Positions 40,065 to 48,691 are shown, counted from the first letter of the stretch. The stretch: DNA of 64,000 bases from Caproicibacter sp046707225 (GCF_046707225.1 NZ_JBJKOP010000040.1:62001-126000), one strand, 5' to 3'. The notes: generated from the letters alone by a model not told the origin. Numbers and translations are program-made.

Positions 40065-41726
40065 ATGGCTGACAATACGGAAGACATCGCCTTGTCTTAT
40101 CAAATGAACACGGACTCTCTGTTGGCGGAAGCCGCTCAGGCGGGCAAAGAAGCGGCAGAGCAGCTAAATACAAGCTTAACGGCCGCGCTTTCGGGTCTGG
40201 GAGACAGAATTGCGGGCAGTTTGCAAAATGAAATCGGCACTGCCTTTCGCAAGGTTCTGCCCGTATTTTCTTCCGAGACACAAACAATAACTGGCTCTTT
40301 GAATCAGATCATCGTGTCCTTGCAGTCGCTCGGAGCCGCTGTTAGTCAAAATTTGGGTGCTGCGCAGGGGCAGAAAGCGCAGGGCTTCTCAAGTGCATTG
40401 CAATCTGCGTTTGCACCGGTTTCCGGCGTCGTTCAAAACATCGTTGACCAGTTGGGGAAATTCAATACGGTTCATCAGGCATTTGAAACCCTAAAGAATC
40501 TGAAAATCAACTTTGAACCACTGAAAAAGGCTTTTACAGGAATCTCATCCGTAGCAAGCGGGTCCGCTTTACCTATTCTGGCGTTTGCCGCAGCCGTCAC
40601 GGCAATTGCTTTGATCGCAACGTTAATCATTAAAAATTGGGGACCCATCAGTGCTTTTTTCAAAAACCTCTGGAACGATCTGATTACGGGAATGGCCAAT
40701 CTGTGGAACACCATTACCGGTATTGTGAAGAAAGTTGTTCGGCCTTTGATCCAGGCAATTATGACTCCGTTCGGCGGGCTTCAGGCGAGTTTTTCCCAGA
40801 TTTTCAGCGGAATTCAGAAGATTTTTACGGGCGCGTTCACGGTTTTAAAAAATGTGCTGATGGCCCCGATTCTGATTATCTGCGACCTGGTCACCGGGAA
40901 TTTCGGAAAGATCGGGCCTGACCTGCAAAAAATCTGGGCGAATATCACGAAGGGCATCCGACAGGTATGGACCGGCATTCAGCAGTATTTTACAGGACTT
41001 CTGACGGCAATCGCAACGATCTTTAAAAACACCTGGAACGGATTCATTACGGTTGTGACTACAATCGGGACCAAAATTAAAACCGGCATCACGACGCTGT
41101 GGAACTCGATCATCAGCTGGTTCAGTTCCCTGCCGGAAACCCTAAAAAATATTGGCGCAAACATGTTTAACTCGATGAAAAACGGAGTGGAGAGCACGGT
41201 TCACACGGTGGTCGATTCCGTGAAATCAGGAATCGGAGCGGCTATCGACTGGATTAAGAATCTTCCAAAAGAGGCGATTCAGTGGGGCAGTGACATCATC
41301 GGCGGAATCGCCGACGGAATCAGGAACGCGGCAAAAGCGGTTGGGGATGCGGTAAACGGCGTCGCGAATGATATTCGCAAGTTTCTGCATTTCAGTGTTC
41401 CGGACGAAGGACCTCTGGTCGATTTTCCTGACTGGATGCCCGATATGATGAAGGGACTTGCTTCCGGAATTCGGGAAAACAAATCTCTGGTTACCGCTGC
41501 TTTGCAGGACCTGACCGGCACGATGACGCTGAGCCTGAGCGCGGTTCCGGCCGGTGGGTATTCCGGTTCGCAGCAGCCCGGCGCGGTGTCTGCCTCCGGA
41601 CGGACCGGTCCAACGATTGATTATCACCCGGTCTTTCAAAGCCCCAAGGCACTCAGCTATGGGGAAGTCGCCCGGCAGGAGCGGATGAACGCGCAAAGAC
41701 TTTCACTCTACTTTCGGAGGCGCTGA
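40065..41726 (+). CDS. Short tail tape measure protein
   Basis: The protein has 553 residues, short for a tape measure. It has a helical N-terminus (EAAQAGKEAAEQLNTSLTAA), two long hydrophobic helices at about 165-190 and 255-280, repeated Trp-containing segments (IKNWGPISAFFKNLWNDL, WTGIQQYFTGLL, TLWNSIISWFSSLP) and the typical end HFSVPDEGPLVDFPDWMPDM. With about 1.5 angstrom per residue in helix, the tail would be about 80 nm (rule-of-thumb inference). It starts one base after the preceding stop. Confidence 0.88.
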   Translation: MADNTEDIALSYQMNTDSLLAEAAQAGKEAAEQLNTSLTAALSGLGDRIAGSLQNEIGTAFRKVLPVFSSETQTITGSLNQIIVSLQSLGAAVSQNLGAAQGQKAQGFSSALQSAFAPVSGVVQNIVDQLGKFNTVHQAFETLKNLKINFEPLKKAFTGISSVASGSALPILAFAAAVTAIALIATLIIKNWGPISAFFKNLWNDLITGMANLWNTITGIVKKVVRPLIQAIMTPFGGLQASFSQIFSGIQKIFTGAFTVLKNVLMAPILIICDLVTGNFGKIGPDLQKIWANITKGIRQVWTGIQQYFTGLLTAIATIFKNTWNGFITVVTTIGTKIKTGITTLWNSIISWFSSLPETLKNIGANMFNSMKNGVESTVHTVVDSVKSGIGAAIDWIKNLPKEAIQWGSDIIGGIADGIRNAAKAVGDAVNGVANDIRKFLHFSVPDEGPLVDFPDWMPDMMKGLASGIRENKSLVTAALQDLTGTMTLSLSAVPAGGYSGSQQPGAVSASGRTGPTIDYHPVFQSPKALSYGEVARQERMNAQRLSLYFRRR

Positions 41727-42596
41727 ATGGAACTGATTTGTGAAAATGGAAAAGGCGTGAGGCTGGCATTCGGCGAGTCGGCCCCCTTCTGGCTGATTGC
41801 CGCGCACGGCCTTGGGTCGGATTTTAACGTCTACACCTCCAAAAGCAGCGGGCAGGACGGAGAAAACTACAATGGGTCGGACGCGCAGAAGCGGAACATC
41901 GTTCTGACGCTGGAACTGGGTCTGAGGGACTACGACAAACAGATCGAGAAGCTGTACAGCTTTTTTCAGAAGGATTCGCCCGGCACGCTGATCTTTTCGG
42001 GCGACGAACCCCGGAAAATCCGCTATTATGCGGAAAAAGTGGAGCCGGAAGCGGAAAGCTTCTCGCCCGCAGGCAGCTCACCGTACGAAACGCGGAACGT
42101 TACGATTTCCCTGATCTGTCCCGACCCGAAGTTTTACTCGGCCGAAGACCGGCTGACACAGCTTGCCGCCTGGAACGGGCTGATCGAGTGGAACCTGGAG
42201 ATCACGGACGAACCGTTTGCCATGACGGAAAAAACGAATACCCTGATCGGCAATGTCTGGAACGGCAGCGCGGTTCCCATGGGACTTACCGTGAGGTTTG
42301 CCGCATCCGGCGAGGTCGTCGGTCCGTCGCTGTATGATGTAAACCGCCATGAACTCATGAAAATCAACGCAACCATGCATACCGGCGACCAGATTGTCAT
42401 CACGACCGGGACAGGCGGCAAGCGGGTTCGCATGACTTCCGGCGGAGTGACCAAGAACATCAATAATCTAATGGCGTACCCGCCCGTGTGGCTTCAGGCG
42501 TATGAAGGCGACAATCTTTTCCGGTACGACGCCGATTCCGGAATCGACAACCTGAGCGTGTCCATCCTCAGCACACAGGCTTATTGGGGGGTGTGA
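41727..42596 (+). CDS. Distal tail protein (Dit, Sipho_tail family)
   Basis: The protein has 289 residues. The N-terminal belt domain begins ICENGKGVRLAFGESAPFWL, followed by the conserved core (NIVLTLELGLRDYDKQIEKL, TLIFSGDEPRKIRYYAEKVE, NVTISLICPDPKFYS) and a C-terminal galectin-like half ending LSTQAYWGV. Dit forms the hexameric hub joining tube and tip. The gene starts directly after the tape-measure stop. Confidence 0.85.
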   Translation: MELICENGKGVRLAFGESAPFWLIAAHGLGSDFNVYTSKSSGQDGENYNGSDAQKRNIVLTLELGLRDYDKQIEKLYSFFQKDSPGTLIFSGDEPRKIRYYAEKVEPEAESFSPAGSSPYETRNVTISLICPDPKFYSAEDRLTQLAAWNGLIEWNLEITDEPFAMTEKTNTLIGNVWNGSAVPMGLTVRFAASGEVVGPSLYDVNRHELMKINATMHTGDQIVITTGTGGKRVRMTSGGVTKNINNLMAYPPVWLQAYEGDNLFRYDADSGIDNLSVSILSTQAYWGV

Positions 42597-42599
42597 TCG

Positions 42600-43655
42600 A
42601 CGGAACTGTACGTGTATAACGCCGCGCTGGAACAGCAGGGCGTGCTCGACGGGTTTACTTCCCTGCGATGGAGAAGGCGGTTTTTTGAGCCCGGAGAATT
42701 TGAACTCCATGCTCCGGCAAATCAGGATACTCTGTCCCTTCTGACAGCCGGGAATATTCTGCACCGCCTGGACCGTCAGGAAGCCGGAATCATTGAAAGC
42801 GTTAAAATTACCTCAGACAGCGAAACCGGCGATGAAATCGAGGCGGCGGGACGGATGGCCTCTTCTCTGCTGAGCAGGAGGGTAATCCAGCCGGCGGTTA
42901 GTTTTTCCGGTACGGTGGAAGACGGCATGCGGAAAATCGTCGCGGATAACGCAATCTCCTCGCGCCCGATCGATTTTCTTACCCTGGGAGAATCCGGCGG
43001 ATTCGCGCCCCTGTGCAGCTTTCAGACATCCGGCAAGAATCTTCTGACGGTTCTGAAAGCACTGGGAAAATCAGCCCCGCTCGGTTTTCGGCTCCGTCCG
43101 GATGTGCAGAACCGGAAGTGGATTTTCGAGGTGTATTCCGGCGCCGACCGGACGGTTGCGCAAGCCTTGAATCCCTACATTTTGTTCAGCGACGGCTTTT
43201 CCAACATCAGCGGGTCTTCCTACACGCTGGACACCACCGGCTTCTGCAATTTTGCTTATGTCTGCGCGGCGGAGGAGGACGGTACCGCTGTCCTTGCGGA
43301 AGCGGACCTGACAAACGGCGAACCGCGCCGGGAGCTTTGGGTCGACGCGGGAGACCTTCAGAAAGGCAGCCTGACGGACGAGGAATACCGGGAGCAGCTT
43401 CGGCAGCGGGGAATCCAAAGTCTGGCGGAGGCCGCCAAAGCGGAAAATTTCGAGACGTCGGCGGTTGATACGGAGAATTTCCGCTATCGGACGGACTGGG
43501 ACCTCGGCGACATTATCAGCTTCGAAAAGTGGGGGCTGCGCCTTGACCAACGAGTCACGGAGGTCGAGGAAGTTTATGAAAACGGAACGGCAACAATCAC
43601 GCCGGTATGCGGGACCCCGCTGCCGGAAACTTTGGACTTAGGGAGTGAAGGATAA
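42600..43655 (+). CDS. Siphovirus ReqiPepy6 Gp37-like tail tip protein
   Basis: The protein has about 351 residues. The opening ELYVYNAALEQQGVLDGFTS followed by RRRFFEPGEFELHAP is the characteristic start of the Gp37-like family. Later blocks include RDWVFEVYSG-type KWIFEVYSGADRT, SNISGSSYTLDTTGFCNFAY and the end DLGDIISFEKWGLRLDQRVT. These proteins form the tail tip behind Dit. No ATG, GTG or TTG gives the expected N-terminus. An ACG at 42600, six to seven bases after GGGGGGTG, lies where relatives have Met, so a rare ACG start is proposed; the first standard codon is a GTG at 42612. Confidence 0.85.
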   Translation, partial: TELYVYNAALEQQGVLDGFTSLRWRRRFFEPGEFELHAPANQDTLSLLTAGNILHRLDRQEAGIIESVKITSDSETGDEIEAAGRMASSLLSRRVIQPAVSFSGTVEDGMRKIVADNAISSRPIDFLTLGESGGFAPLCSFQTSGKNLLTVLKALGKSAPLGFRLRPDVQNRKWIFEVYSGADRTVAQALNPYILFSDGFSNISGSSYTLDTTGFCNFAYVCAAEEDGTAVLAEADLTNGEPRRELWVDAGDLQKGSLTDEEYREQLRQRGIQSLAEAAKAENFETSAVDTENFRYRTDWDLGDIISFEKWGLRLDQRVTEVEEVYENGTATITPVCGTPLPETLDLGSEG

Positions 43656-44705
43656 ATGGCTGAATCGAGCGGATTTTTTCGCAGCGTCGGCGGCGACAGA
43701 AAATACACGGTGGATTTCCTCGCGAAATGGGTCGCGAGTTTTCTGAGCAACGGAGTCTACACGGACGCCCTTGCGGTAACCGCGGACGCAAACATGCAGG
43801 TGCTTGTCCCGTCGGGGCAGGCGTGGATTAACGGGTACTACTACCGCAGCGACGCGGACATTCCGTTTCAAATCCGGAACGCCGACGGCGTTTTGAACCG
43901 GAAAGACACGGTTGTGCTGCGGTGGGATTTAAACGAACGGAGCATCTCGGCACAGATATTGACCGGCGCGCCCGCAAGCAATCCCGTCGCCCCGGCAATT
44001 GTCCGCACGGCGGAGCAGTACGATCTGAAGCTCGCGGAAATCAGCATCCCGGCGGGCACGACGGCAATCACGCAAAGCCTGATTACTGACACGCGGCTGG
44101 ATAACAGCGTCTGCGGCATCGTTCACGCGGTCGTGGACCACATTGACACAAAGACGTTTTACAATCAGGTTGCTGCGGATTTGGCAGAATTTAAAAGCAG
44201 CAATGAAGCCGATTTCACGGCGTGGGTAAACGGGCTAAAAGATATTCTGGACGAAACAACCGCCGGGAATCTGCTCAATTTAATCAACGAACATAAAGCC
44301 GACACCGTCGCCCACATGACGCAGGCACAGAAGGACCAGCTTGCGGCTGCGGTGCCGAACAGCAGGAAAATCAACGGGCACGCGCTAACCGGGGACGTGA
44401 ATCTGACTGCCGCTGATGTGGGAGCGGCGAGGGTAAGCTCTATCACCGCCGCGACTCTCTCCGCCTCCGGCTGGGCCGGTTCCGCCGCCCCGTACAGTCA
44501 GACGATCAGTGTATCGGGCGTGACGGCAACCAGCGCGAATGAAATACTCCCGGGCGCGTCAGTCACGGCGGACGAACTGGAAGCCCTACAGGCCGCGAAC
44601 ATTCAGGACGGCGGGCAGGCGGCGGGAAGCATCACATTGAAAGCGTGGGGGGACAAGCCGACCATTGATCTTCCTGTCCGAATCATTGTCAGGGGGGATT
44701 TGTAA
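43656..44705 (+). CDS. Baseplate/tail fibre protein
   Basis: The protein has 349 residues. The N-terminal tail-binding half (SSGFFRSVGGDRKYTVDFLA, VPSGQAWINGYYYRSDADIP, IPAGTTAITQSLITDTRLDN) resembles Firmicutes phage upper-baseplate or fibre proteins. A helical coiled stretch follows (about 170-235: FYNQVAADLAEFKSSNEADF), then a strand-rich end (INGHALTGDVNLTAADVGAA). It overlaps the next gene by one base. It probably carries the receptor-binding parts. Confidence 0.75.
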   Translation: MAESSGFFRSVGGDRKYTVDFLAKWVASFLSNGVYTDALAVTADANMQVLVPSGQAWINGYYYRSDADIPFQIRNADGVLNRKDTVVLRWDLNERSISAQILTGAPASNPVAPAIVRTAEQYDLKLAEISIPAGTTAITQSLITDTRLDNSVCGIVHAVVDHIDTKTFYNQVAADLAEFKSSNEADFTAWVNGLKDILDETTAGNLLNLINEHKADTVAHMTQAQKDQLAAAVPNSRKINGHALTGDVNLTAADVGAARVSSITAATLSASGWAGSAAPYSQTISVSGVTATSANEILPGASVTADELEALQAANIQDGGQAAGSITLKAWGDKPTIDLPVRIIVRGDL

Positions 44706-45793
44706 TGCCAAATATTATCAGGGTTGGCGGGAGTGGGGGTTCAGATCTAAAACTCAATGTATTCGCCCAACCGGACTTGCCGACCAATAAATTCGACGGG
44801 ATTCTGCTTCAAACCGGCTCAAAAGAAACGCTGAAAAAGATTGTATTTGATGATAATATTTGGGCGGCGGGGCAGTGGCAAAACCCTAGTTTAGTGACTA
44901 ATATGCCGGGATCACGGTACAGCGCTTGCTGTGCTTTAGTCGGCAGCGAGGTTTATATCTTCGGTGGATACAACGGAGAAGACAATTTATCCTCCGCAAT
45001 CAAATATAATCCGTCCACAAACACATACACCAGTATAGCATCAATGCCGGAAGCGCGTGGGGGTGCTTGTTGCGCAATCGTTGGTGGCGAGGTTTATATT
45101 TTTGGGGGATACAGTGGCGCCGGTTATTTATCCTCCGCAATCAAATACAGCCCATCCACAAATTCATATACTAGCATAGCGAGCATACCGGGGGAACGAG
45201 CAAGCGCTTGTTGTGCTGAATATAATGGTGAGGTTTATATCTTTGGGGGATACAACGGAGAAGACAATTTATCCTCTGCAATCAAATACAATCCCTCCAC
45301 AAATTCATACGCTTCGATTGCAGATATACCGGCAAATCAGGCTTACGCTTGCTGCGCTTTAGTCGGAAGCGAAGTTTATATTTTTGGGGGATACAGATAC
45401 CCCTCCACTTTTTTTCCCTCCGCAATCAAATACAACCCCTCTACAAACACATATACCAGTATAGCATCCATGCCAGAAGCGCGGGGGTATGCCTGCTGCG
45501 CTTTAGTCGGAAGTGAGGTCTATATTTTTGGAGGATATTACAACCATGCTACCTTATCAACAGTATTTCATTACATGCTAACCGCGAAGCAATATCCAAA
45601 TTCTCCATCCTTTTTAATTTACCGCATAAACGGCGATATCACACATGAAGCGTCGATTTCAAAAGGCAAATTAATCGATTCTATTCCGATCAATTTCAAA
45701 GATTGTATGCTGTTTAAAGACGGCGAAATAACATTTCCAGCGCTTTATATTGGAGATGGAACACAATGGAATTTAGCGCGCCCAGCGCAATAA
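44705..45793 (+). CDS. Kelch-repeat tail protein, probable receptor-binding fibre
   Basis: The protein has 362 residues. Residues about 75-290 are five Kelch repeats of about 47 residues, each with the unit EVYIFGGY, then SAIKYNPSTNTYTSIASMP and ARGYACCALVG. Repeats start at about 44942, 45083, 45224, 45363 and 45508 in the DNA and are very similar. They would fold as a beta-propeller with an adhesive face. Base composition is lower in GC than the tail genes before it, which suggests a separately acquired or exchanged fibre. The C-terminal 70 residues are of unknown fold. Confidence 0.85.
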   Translation: MPNIIRVGGSGGSDLKLNVFAQPDLPTNKFDGILLQTGSKETLKKIVFDDNIWAAGQWQNPSLVTNMPGSRYSACCALVGSEVYIFGGYNGEDNLSSAIKYNPSTNTYTSIASMPEARGGACCAIVGGEVYIFGGYSGAGYLSSAIKYSPSTNSYTSIASIPGERASACCAEYNGEVYIFGGYNGEDNLSSAIKYNPSTNSYASIADIPANQAYACCALVGSEVYIFGGYRYPSTFFPSAIKYNPSTNTYTSIASMPEARGYACCALVGSEVYIFGGYYNHATLSTVFHYMLTAKQYPNSPSFLIYRINGDITHEASISKGKLIDSIPINFKDCMLFKDGEITFPALYIGDGTQWNLARPAQ

Positions 45794-45806
45794 AGGAGGC
45801 ATATAT

Positions 45807-46064
45807 ATGACAGCATCGGATTTAACGTACACAACTACAGATACCGGATACACGATCTTGCTTAATGGTAAGCCTTGGATTGTGCAGGACGGTGATAATC
45901 CGTATTTCCCGTATGCAGGAGACACAATGGCAAACAAAGCGCAAACTCACATTGCTGCGATTCTTGCAGAACAGCAAGCCGCCGAAGAAGCAAAAGGCCA
46001 GCCGACCATTGAAGACCGTGTTTCCGCTCTGGAAGCGGCGCAGGTCGCGGCATTGGGGGTGTAA
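45807..46064 (+). CDS. Small phage tail protein with C-terminal coiled coil
   Basis: The protein has 85 residues. The first half is strand-rich (DLTYTTTDTGYTILLNGKPW). The second is a helix ending TIEDRVSALEAAQVAALGV, a typical short coiled coil seen in small proteins beside XkdX. An AAAGGAGG site precedes the ATG. Its function is unknown; a minor tail-tip or chaperone role is possible. Confidence 0.65.
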   Translation: MTASDLTYTTTDTGYTILLNGKPWIVQDGDNPYFPYAGDTMANKAQTHIAAILAEQQAAEEAKGQPTIEDRVSALEAAQVAALGV

Positions 46065-46067
46065 AGG

Positions 46068-46229
46068 ATGACTGGATATGCACTGTTTTTTAATGTGCAG
46101 TACAAAATGTTTCAGGCTGATAATACCAAAGGCGTTTCGGCTGACAGATTAAAAACGGCGGTTACGAAAAGCTATATCACCGCCGACGACTACAAAACAA
46201 TCACCGGCGAAGAGTACCGCGCGGATTAA
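46068..46229 (+). CDS. XkdX-family protein
   Basis: The protein has 53 residues and is too short for a length-filtered gene call. The sequence (FNVQYKMFQADNTKGVSADR, LKTAVTKSYITADDYKTITG) matches the XkdX family, small proteins encoded at the end of many PBSX-like and siphovirus tail gene sets. GGGGGTG lies upstream of the ATG. It marks the end of the tail module, just before a strong terminator. Confidence 0.85.
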   Translation: MTGYALFFNVQYKMFQADNTKGVSADRLKTAVTKSYITADDYKTITGEEYRAD

Positions 46230-46273
46230 GCTCATCGAGTTTAACGTGTAAAAATTGTTATCAAACAAAACAT

Positions 46274-46325
46274 AAAAAGCCGGGGCACTCATACCAAACG
46301 GTATTGGGTCGCCCCGGCTTTTTGC
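46274..46325. terminator. Terminator at the end of the tail module
   Basis: AAAAAGCCGGGGC and GCCCCGGCTTTTT form a perfect 13-bp stem around a 24-base loop. Its A/T flanks make it bidirectional, serving the tail genes and cotJC. Confidence 0.88.
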
Positions 46326-46441
46326 CGTGTATTTGAAAGGAATCGCCGGCTGACCGGCTCAATGGATGACGGTTTTGCAAAAAGGCCCGCCTGCTTTTTA
46401 CACGGATTGGTTTCAGAGGGGAATTCCTGTTCAGCAGAGGG

Positions 46442-46966
46442 TTACATGTTCTTTTTCTGGTCGTACTGCGGGTTGAACGCGTAGAAATTCTTGGAGTCGA
46501 GACTGTCGGTGATAATCCGCAGACCTTCGCCGAAACGCTGGTAATGTACGACCTCGCGCTCGCGCAGAAAACGGATCGCGTCGCGCACCTCGGGGTCGTC
46601 GTTGCAGTAACGCAGAATGTTGTCATAGGTCAGGCGGGCTTTTTGCTCGGCGGCCATGTCTTCGTGAATATCCGCCAGGGAATCCCCGGTGGAAGCGAGC
46701 GTTGCGGCGTTGAACGGCACGCCGGACGCGTCGGCCGGATAAATGCCGGTTGTGTGGTCGATAAAATAGGCGTCGAAGCCGGCCTTCTTGATTTGCTCCG
46801 GGGTCTGGTTGCGGGTTAGCTGGTAGACAATGGTTCCCACCATTTCCAGATGCGCCAGCTCTTCCGTGCCGATATCGGTCAGGATCGCCTTGAGCTCCGG
46901 GTTCGGCATGGTGTATCGCTGGCTCAGATACCGCAGCGACGCCCCCATCTCTCCATGCGGTCCGCC
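46442..46966 (-). CDS. cotJC: 3' part of split cotJC (spore coat, manganese-catalase-like)
   Basis: This part covers 174-175 residues from the junction GGPHGEMGASLRYLSQRYTM to the end. It contains the ferritin-like metal ligands of the manganese catalase family: TEELAHLEMVGTIVYQL, EDMAAEQKARLTYDNIL and REREVVHYQRFGEGLRI. An ATG at 46948 exists but has no ribosome site, since the upstream codons run back without a start codon into the recombinase's 3' end. The true N-terminus (MWIYEKRLQYPVKIK) lies 2.3 kb away at 49253-49366. Both pieces are in the same phase across a matched 14-bp core, so excision of the intervening DNA gives a continuous 203-residue CotJC. Confidence 0.9.
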   Translation of the reverse strand, partial: GGPHGEMGASLRYLSQRYTMPNPELKAILTDIGTEELAHLEMVGTIVYQLTRNQTPEQIKKAGFDAYFIDHTTGIYPADASGVPFNAATLASTGDSLADIHEDMAAEQKARLTYDNILRYCNDDPEVRDAIRFLREREVVHYQRFGEGLRIITDSLDSKNFYAFNPQYDQKKNM

Positions 46967-46989
46967 GAATGGCTTACCGCGATGATTTT

Positions 46990-48378
46990 TTACCGGTAAT
47001 ACAGGCTGATTCGGTTTTGCGCGCGGTCAAATATGATCTTTTGGACCAGACACCGCAGCAGCGCATTTTTTTGGTCGGGGGGAAAAGCGCCGTCGCGGAG
47101 GAATAGAATCAGGTCCGACGGAACGGCGGGCTGATTCCCGCCGGGAAGCCGGTTTAAATCCGTTTCCAGCGCATGGCAGGCGCGTTCGATCTCACCGCGT
47201 TCCTTTAAGTATTCCGCTAAATTCTCCGCGCCGCCCAGGTAGGCCTCCCGCAGCCTTGAAAGGCGGCGGCGCTCTTTCTTCAGCCGCAGGCGAAGCAGCC
47301 CGCGCTCCTCGCTTTCCTCCCCGGGAAGAAGGGGAGAAATCCGCAGGGCGGTTGCTTGCAGGTCGTTTTCCAGCAGGGAGACCACCATGGCTTCCAGTTT
47401 CCGCGTGGAAATAGAGTGGGATTCCTGACAGGCCCCGTGACTGTATCCGCCGCACTGCATGCTGCCCGAGGAGGAGGGGACCAGAAGCGATCCGCAGCCG
47501 GAACAAAAGACCAGCCCCCTCAGCATGCACGGCGGCGCGCCGCGTCTGCGGGCCGCTCCGGGGCGCAGACGGCTCTGGGCTTCCTTCCAGAGCGTTTCCG
47601 AAACGATCGGTTCATGGCAGCCCCGCGTCAGAAGCGTATCGGTTTCCGGGGAACCCCGTCCCAGCGGCCCGCCGGGATTCCACCTGAGCGCCCCGCAGTA
47701 GACCGGGTTTTTCAAAAGGTAGCGCACGGCGCGCGGCTCCCATTTTCCTCCGCGCCGGGTGCGAAGGCCCGTTGAGTTGAGCTTTTCCGCAATTTCGCCC
47801 GGAGACGCGCCGCGGAGGAAATCGGCGAAGACCAGCCGGACCGCGGCGGCCTCCTCCGCGTCCGGAACAAAGCGCTTTTCCGCCATCCGGTACCCGAACG
47901 GGGGGCCGGCGGCCGGTTCGCCCCGCGCGATTTTTTCCCGCATGCCGCGGCGGACCTCTTCGGCGAGATTCACGCTGTAATACTCGTCCATCGCCTCAAT
48001 CATCGCTTCCACCAGGATGGAGGTCTTTTCATCGCCGAGCGGCTCGCTGACCGAGATCACCTCGATACCCCGGCGCCGCAGCAGGGTCTTGTAAAGGACG
48101 CTGTCCGCTCTGCTGCGCGCGAAACGGCTGAATTTCCACAGAAGGATGCAGTCGAACGGGCGCGGCCTGCGCTGCGCCTCGGCGATCATGCGCTGAAATT
48201 CCGTGCGCTTTTTCGCTCCGCGGCCGCTCACGCCGTCGTCCTCGCGGAAGATGTATCGGTCCGGCAGCAGATAACCGTTGCTCTTTGCGTAGTCGCGGAT
48301 GCAGCTGAGCTGGCTGTCCGGGCTGTATTCCAACTGGTCGCTGGTGGAAACGCGGATATAGGCCGCCGCGGTTTTCAT
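46990..48378 (-). CDS. Large serine recombinase (SpoIVCA-like)
   Basis: The protein has 462 residues. The resolvase domain (1-145) has the nucleophile S11 in YIRVSTSDQ, ILLWKFSRFARSRAD at about 77-91 and the long E-helix. A Recombinase domain follows (about 155-270: GMREKIARGEPAAGPPFGYR, TGLRTRRGGKWEPRAVRYLL). A zinc ribbon (CSGCGSLL and CGGYSHGAC, about 295-320) and a charged coiled coil (about 360-410) complete it. All catalytic parts are intact. It lies inside cotJC on the same strand, with its 3' end at the element's left core. It probably inserts and excises the element. Confidence 0.94.
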   Translation of the reverse strand: MKTAAAYIRVSTSDQLEYSPDSQLSCIRDYAKSNGYLLPDRYIFREDDGVSGRGAKKRTEFQRMIAEAQRRPRPFDCILLWKFSRFARSRADSVLYKTLLRRRGIEVISVSEPLGDEKTSILVEAMIEAMDEYYSVNLAEEVRRGMREKIARGEPAAGPPFGYRMAEKRFVPDAEEAAAVRLVFADFLRGASPGEIAEKLNSTGLRTRRGGKWEPRAVRYLLKNPVYCGALRWNPGGPLGRGSPETDTLLTRGCHEPIVSETLWKEAQSRLRPGAARRRGAPPCMLRGLVFCSGCGSLLVPSSSGSMQCGGYSHGACQESHSISTRKLEAMVVSLLENDLQATALRISPLLPGEESEERGLLRLRLKKERRRLSRLREAYLGGAENLAEYLKERGEIERACHALETDLNRLPGGNQPAVPSDLILFLRDGAFPPDQKNALLRCLVQKIIFDRAQNRISLYYR

Positions 48379-48458
48379 GGAAAGTCACCCTTTGCGCGGG
48401 AATCGGCGGGGGATAGGACGGGCCGACGCCCCGTATAAATAGAAACGGGGTGAGTAAA

Positions 48459-48680
48459 ATGAAAAAGAAGCCGTTTCGGTTTACGGGCGAGTGCTATTCG
48501 GCAGACCGGTCCGGGGCTTTTTCGCTCAGAAGGCGGACCGAATTTGAACAGCTTCCGGAGCCCGGCAGCGGCGGGTTCAGGGTGGTCGGCTGCCGGGAAT
48601 ATCTGCCGCGGGAAGAACAGCTCCGGCAGGACCGGGAACGGATGGAACGCGCGGAGCGGGAGATGAACGCGCGTCCGTAG
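48459..48680 (+). CDS. Small basic protein of the cotJC element, unknown function
   Basis: The protein has 73 residues: MKKKPFRFTGECYSADRSGA, FSLRRRTEFEQLPEPGSGGF and a helical end REEQLRQDRERMERAEREMN. It is charged and could bind DNA. GGGGTGAG precedes the ATG at 48459. It is divergent from the recombinase with an 80-base gap that holds a TATAAAT -10-like site and a CCCCGT/ACGGGG hairpin. No family is recognised. Its place next to the recombinase makes a recombination directionality factor or repressor conceivable, but this is speculation. Confidence 0.6.
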   Translation: MKKKPFRFTGECYSADRSGAFSLRRRTEFEQLPEPGSGGFRVVGCREYLPREEQLRQDRERMERAEREMNARP

Positions 48681-48691
48681 ACGGTTTCGGC

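Larger units (their letters stand above)
38867..46229 (+). mobile_element. Stand-alone siphovirus-type tail module (tailocin-like)
   Basis: Ten consecutive plus-strand genes, packed with overlaps or tiny gaps, encode tail tube, two assembly chaperones, tape measure, distal tail, tip, fibres and XkdX. No terminase, portal, capsid, head-tail connector, integrase, holin, lysin or sheath gene is in or near the cluster. It is bounded by strong terminators on both sides. It is either a decayed prophage or a flexible (F-type) tail-like particle. Confidence 0.75.

Noticed and set aside
44935..45560. CRISPR-like regular repeats
   Set aside because: The units are about 140 bp, in frame and encode Kelch blades; there are no short repeats with unique spacers, and no CRISPR array or cas gene was seen in the window.
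38867..46229. Complete prophage
   Set aside because: No terminase, portal, capsid, integrase, repressor, holin or lysin gene lies within or beside the cluster.
46442..46948. A full-length manganese catalase gene starting at ATG 46948
   Set aside because: That ATG lacks a ribosome site and lies within the conserved core of CotJC; the true N-terminus is at 49366.
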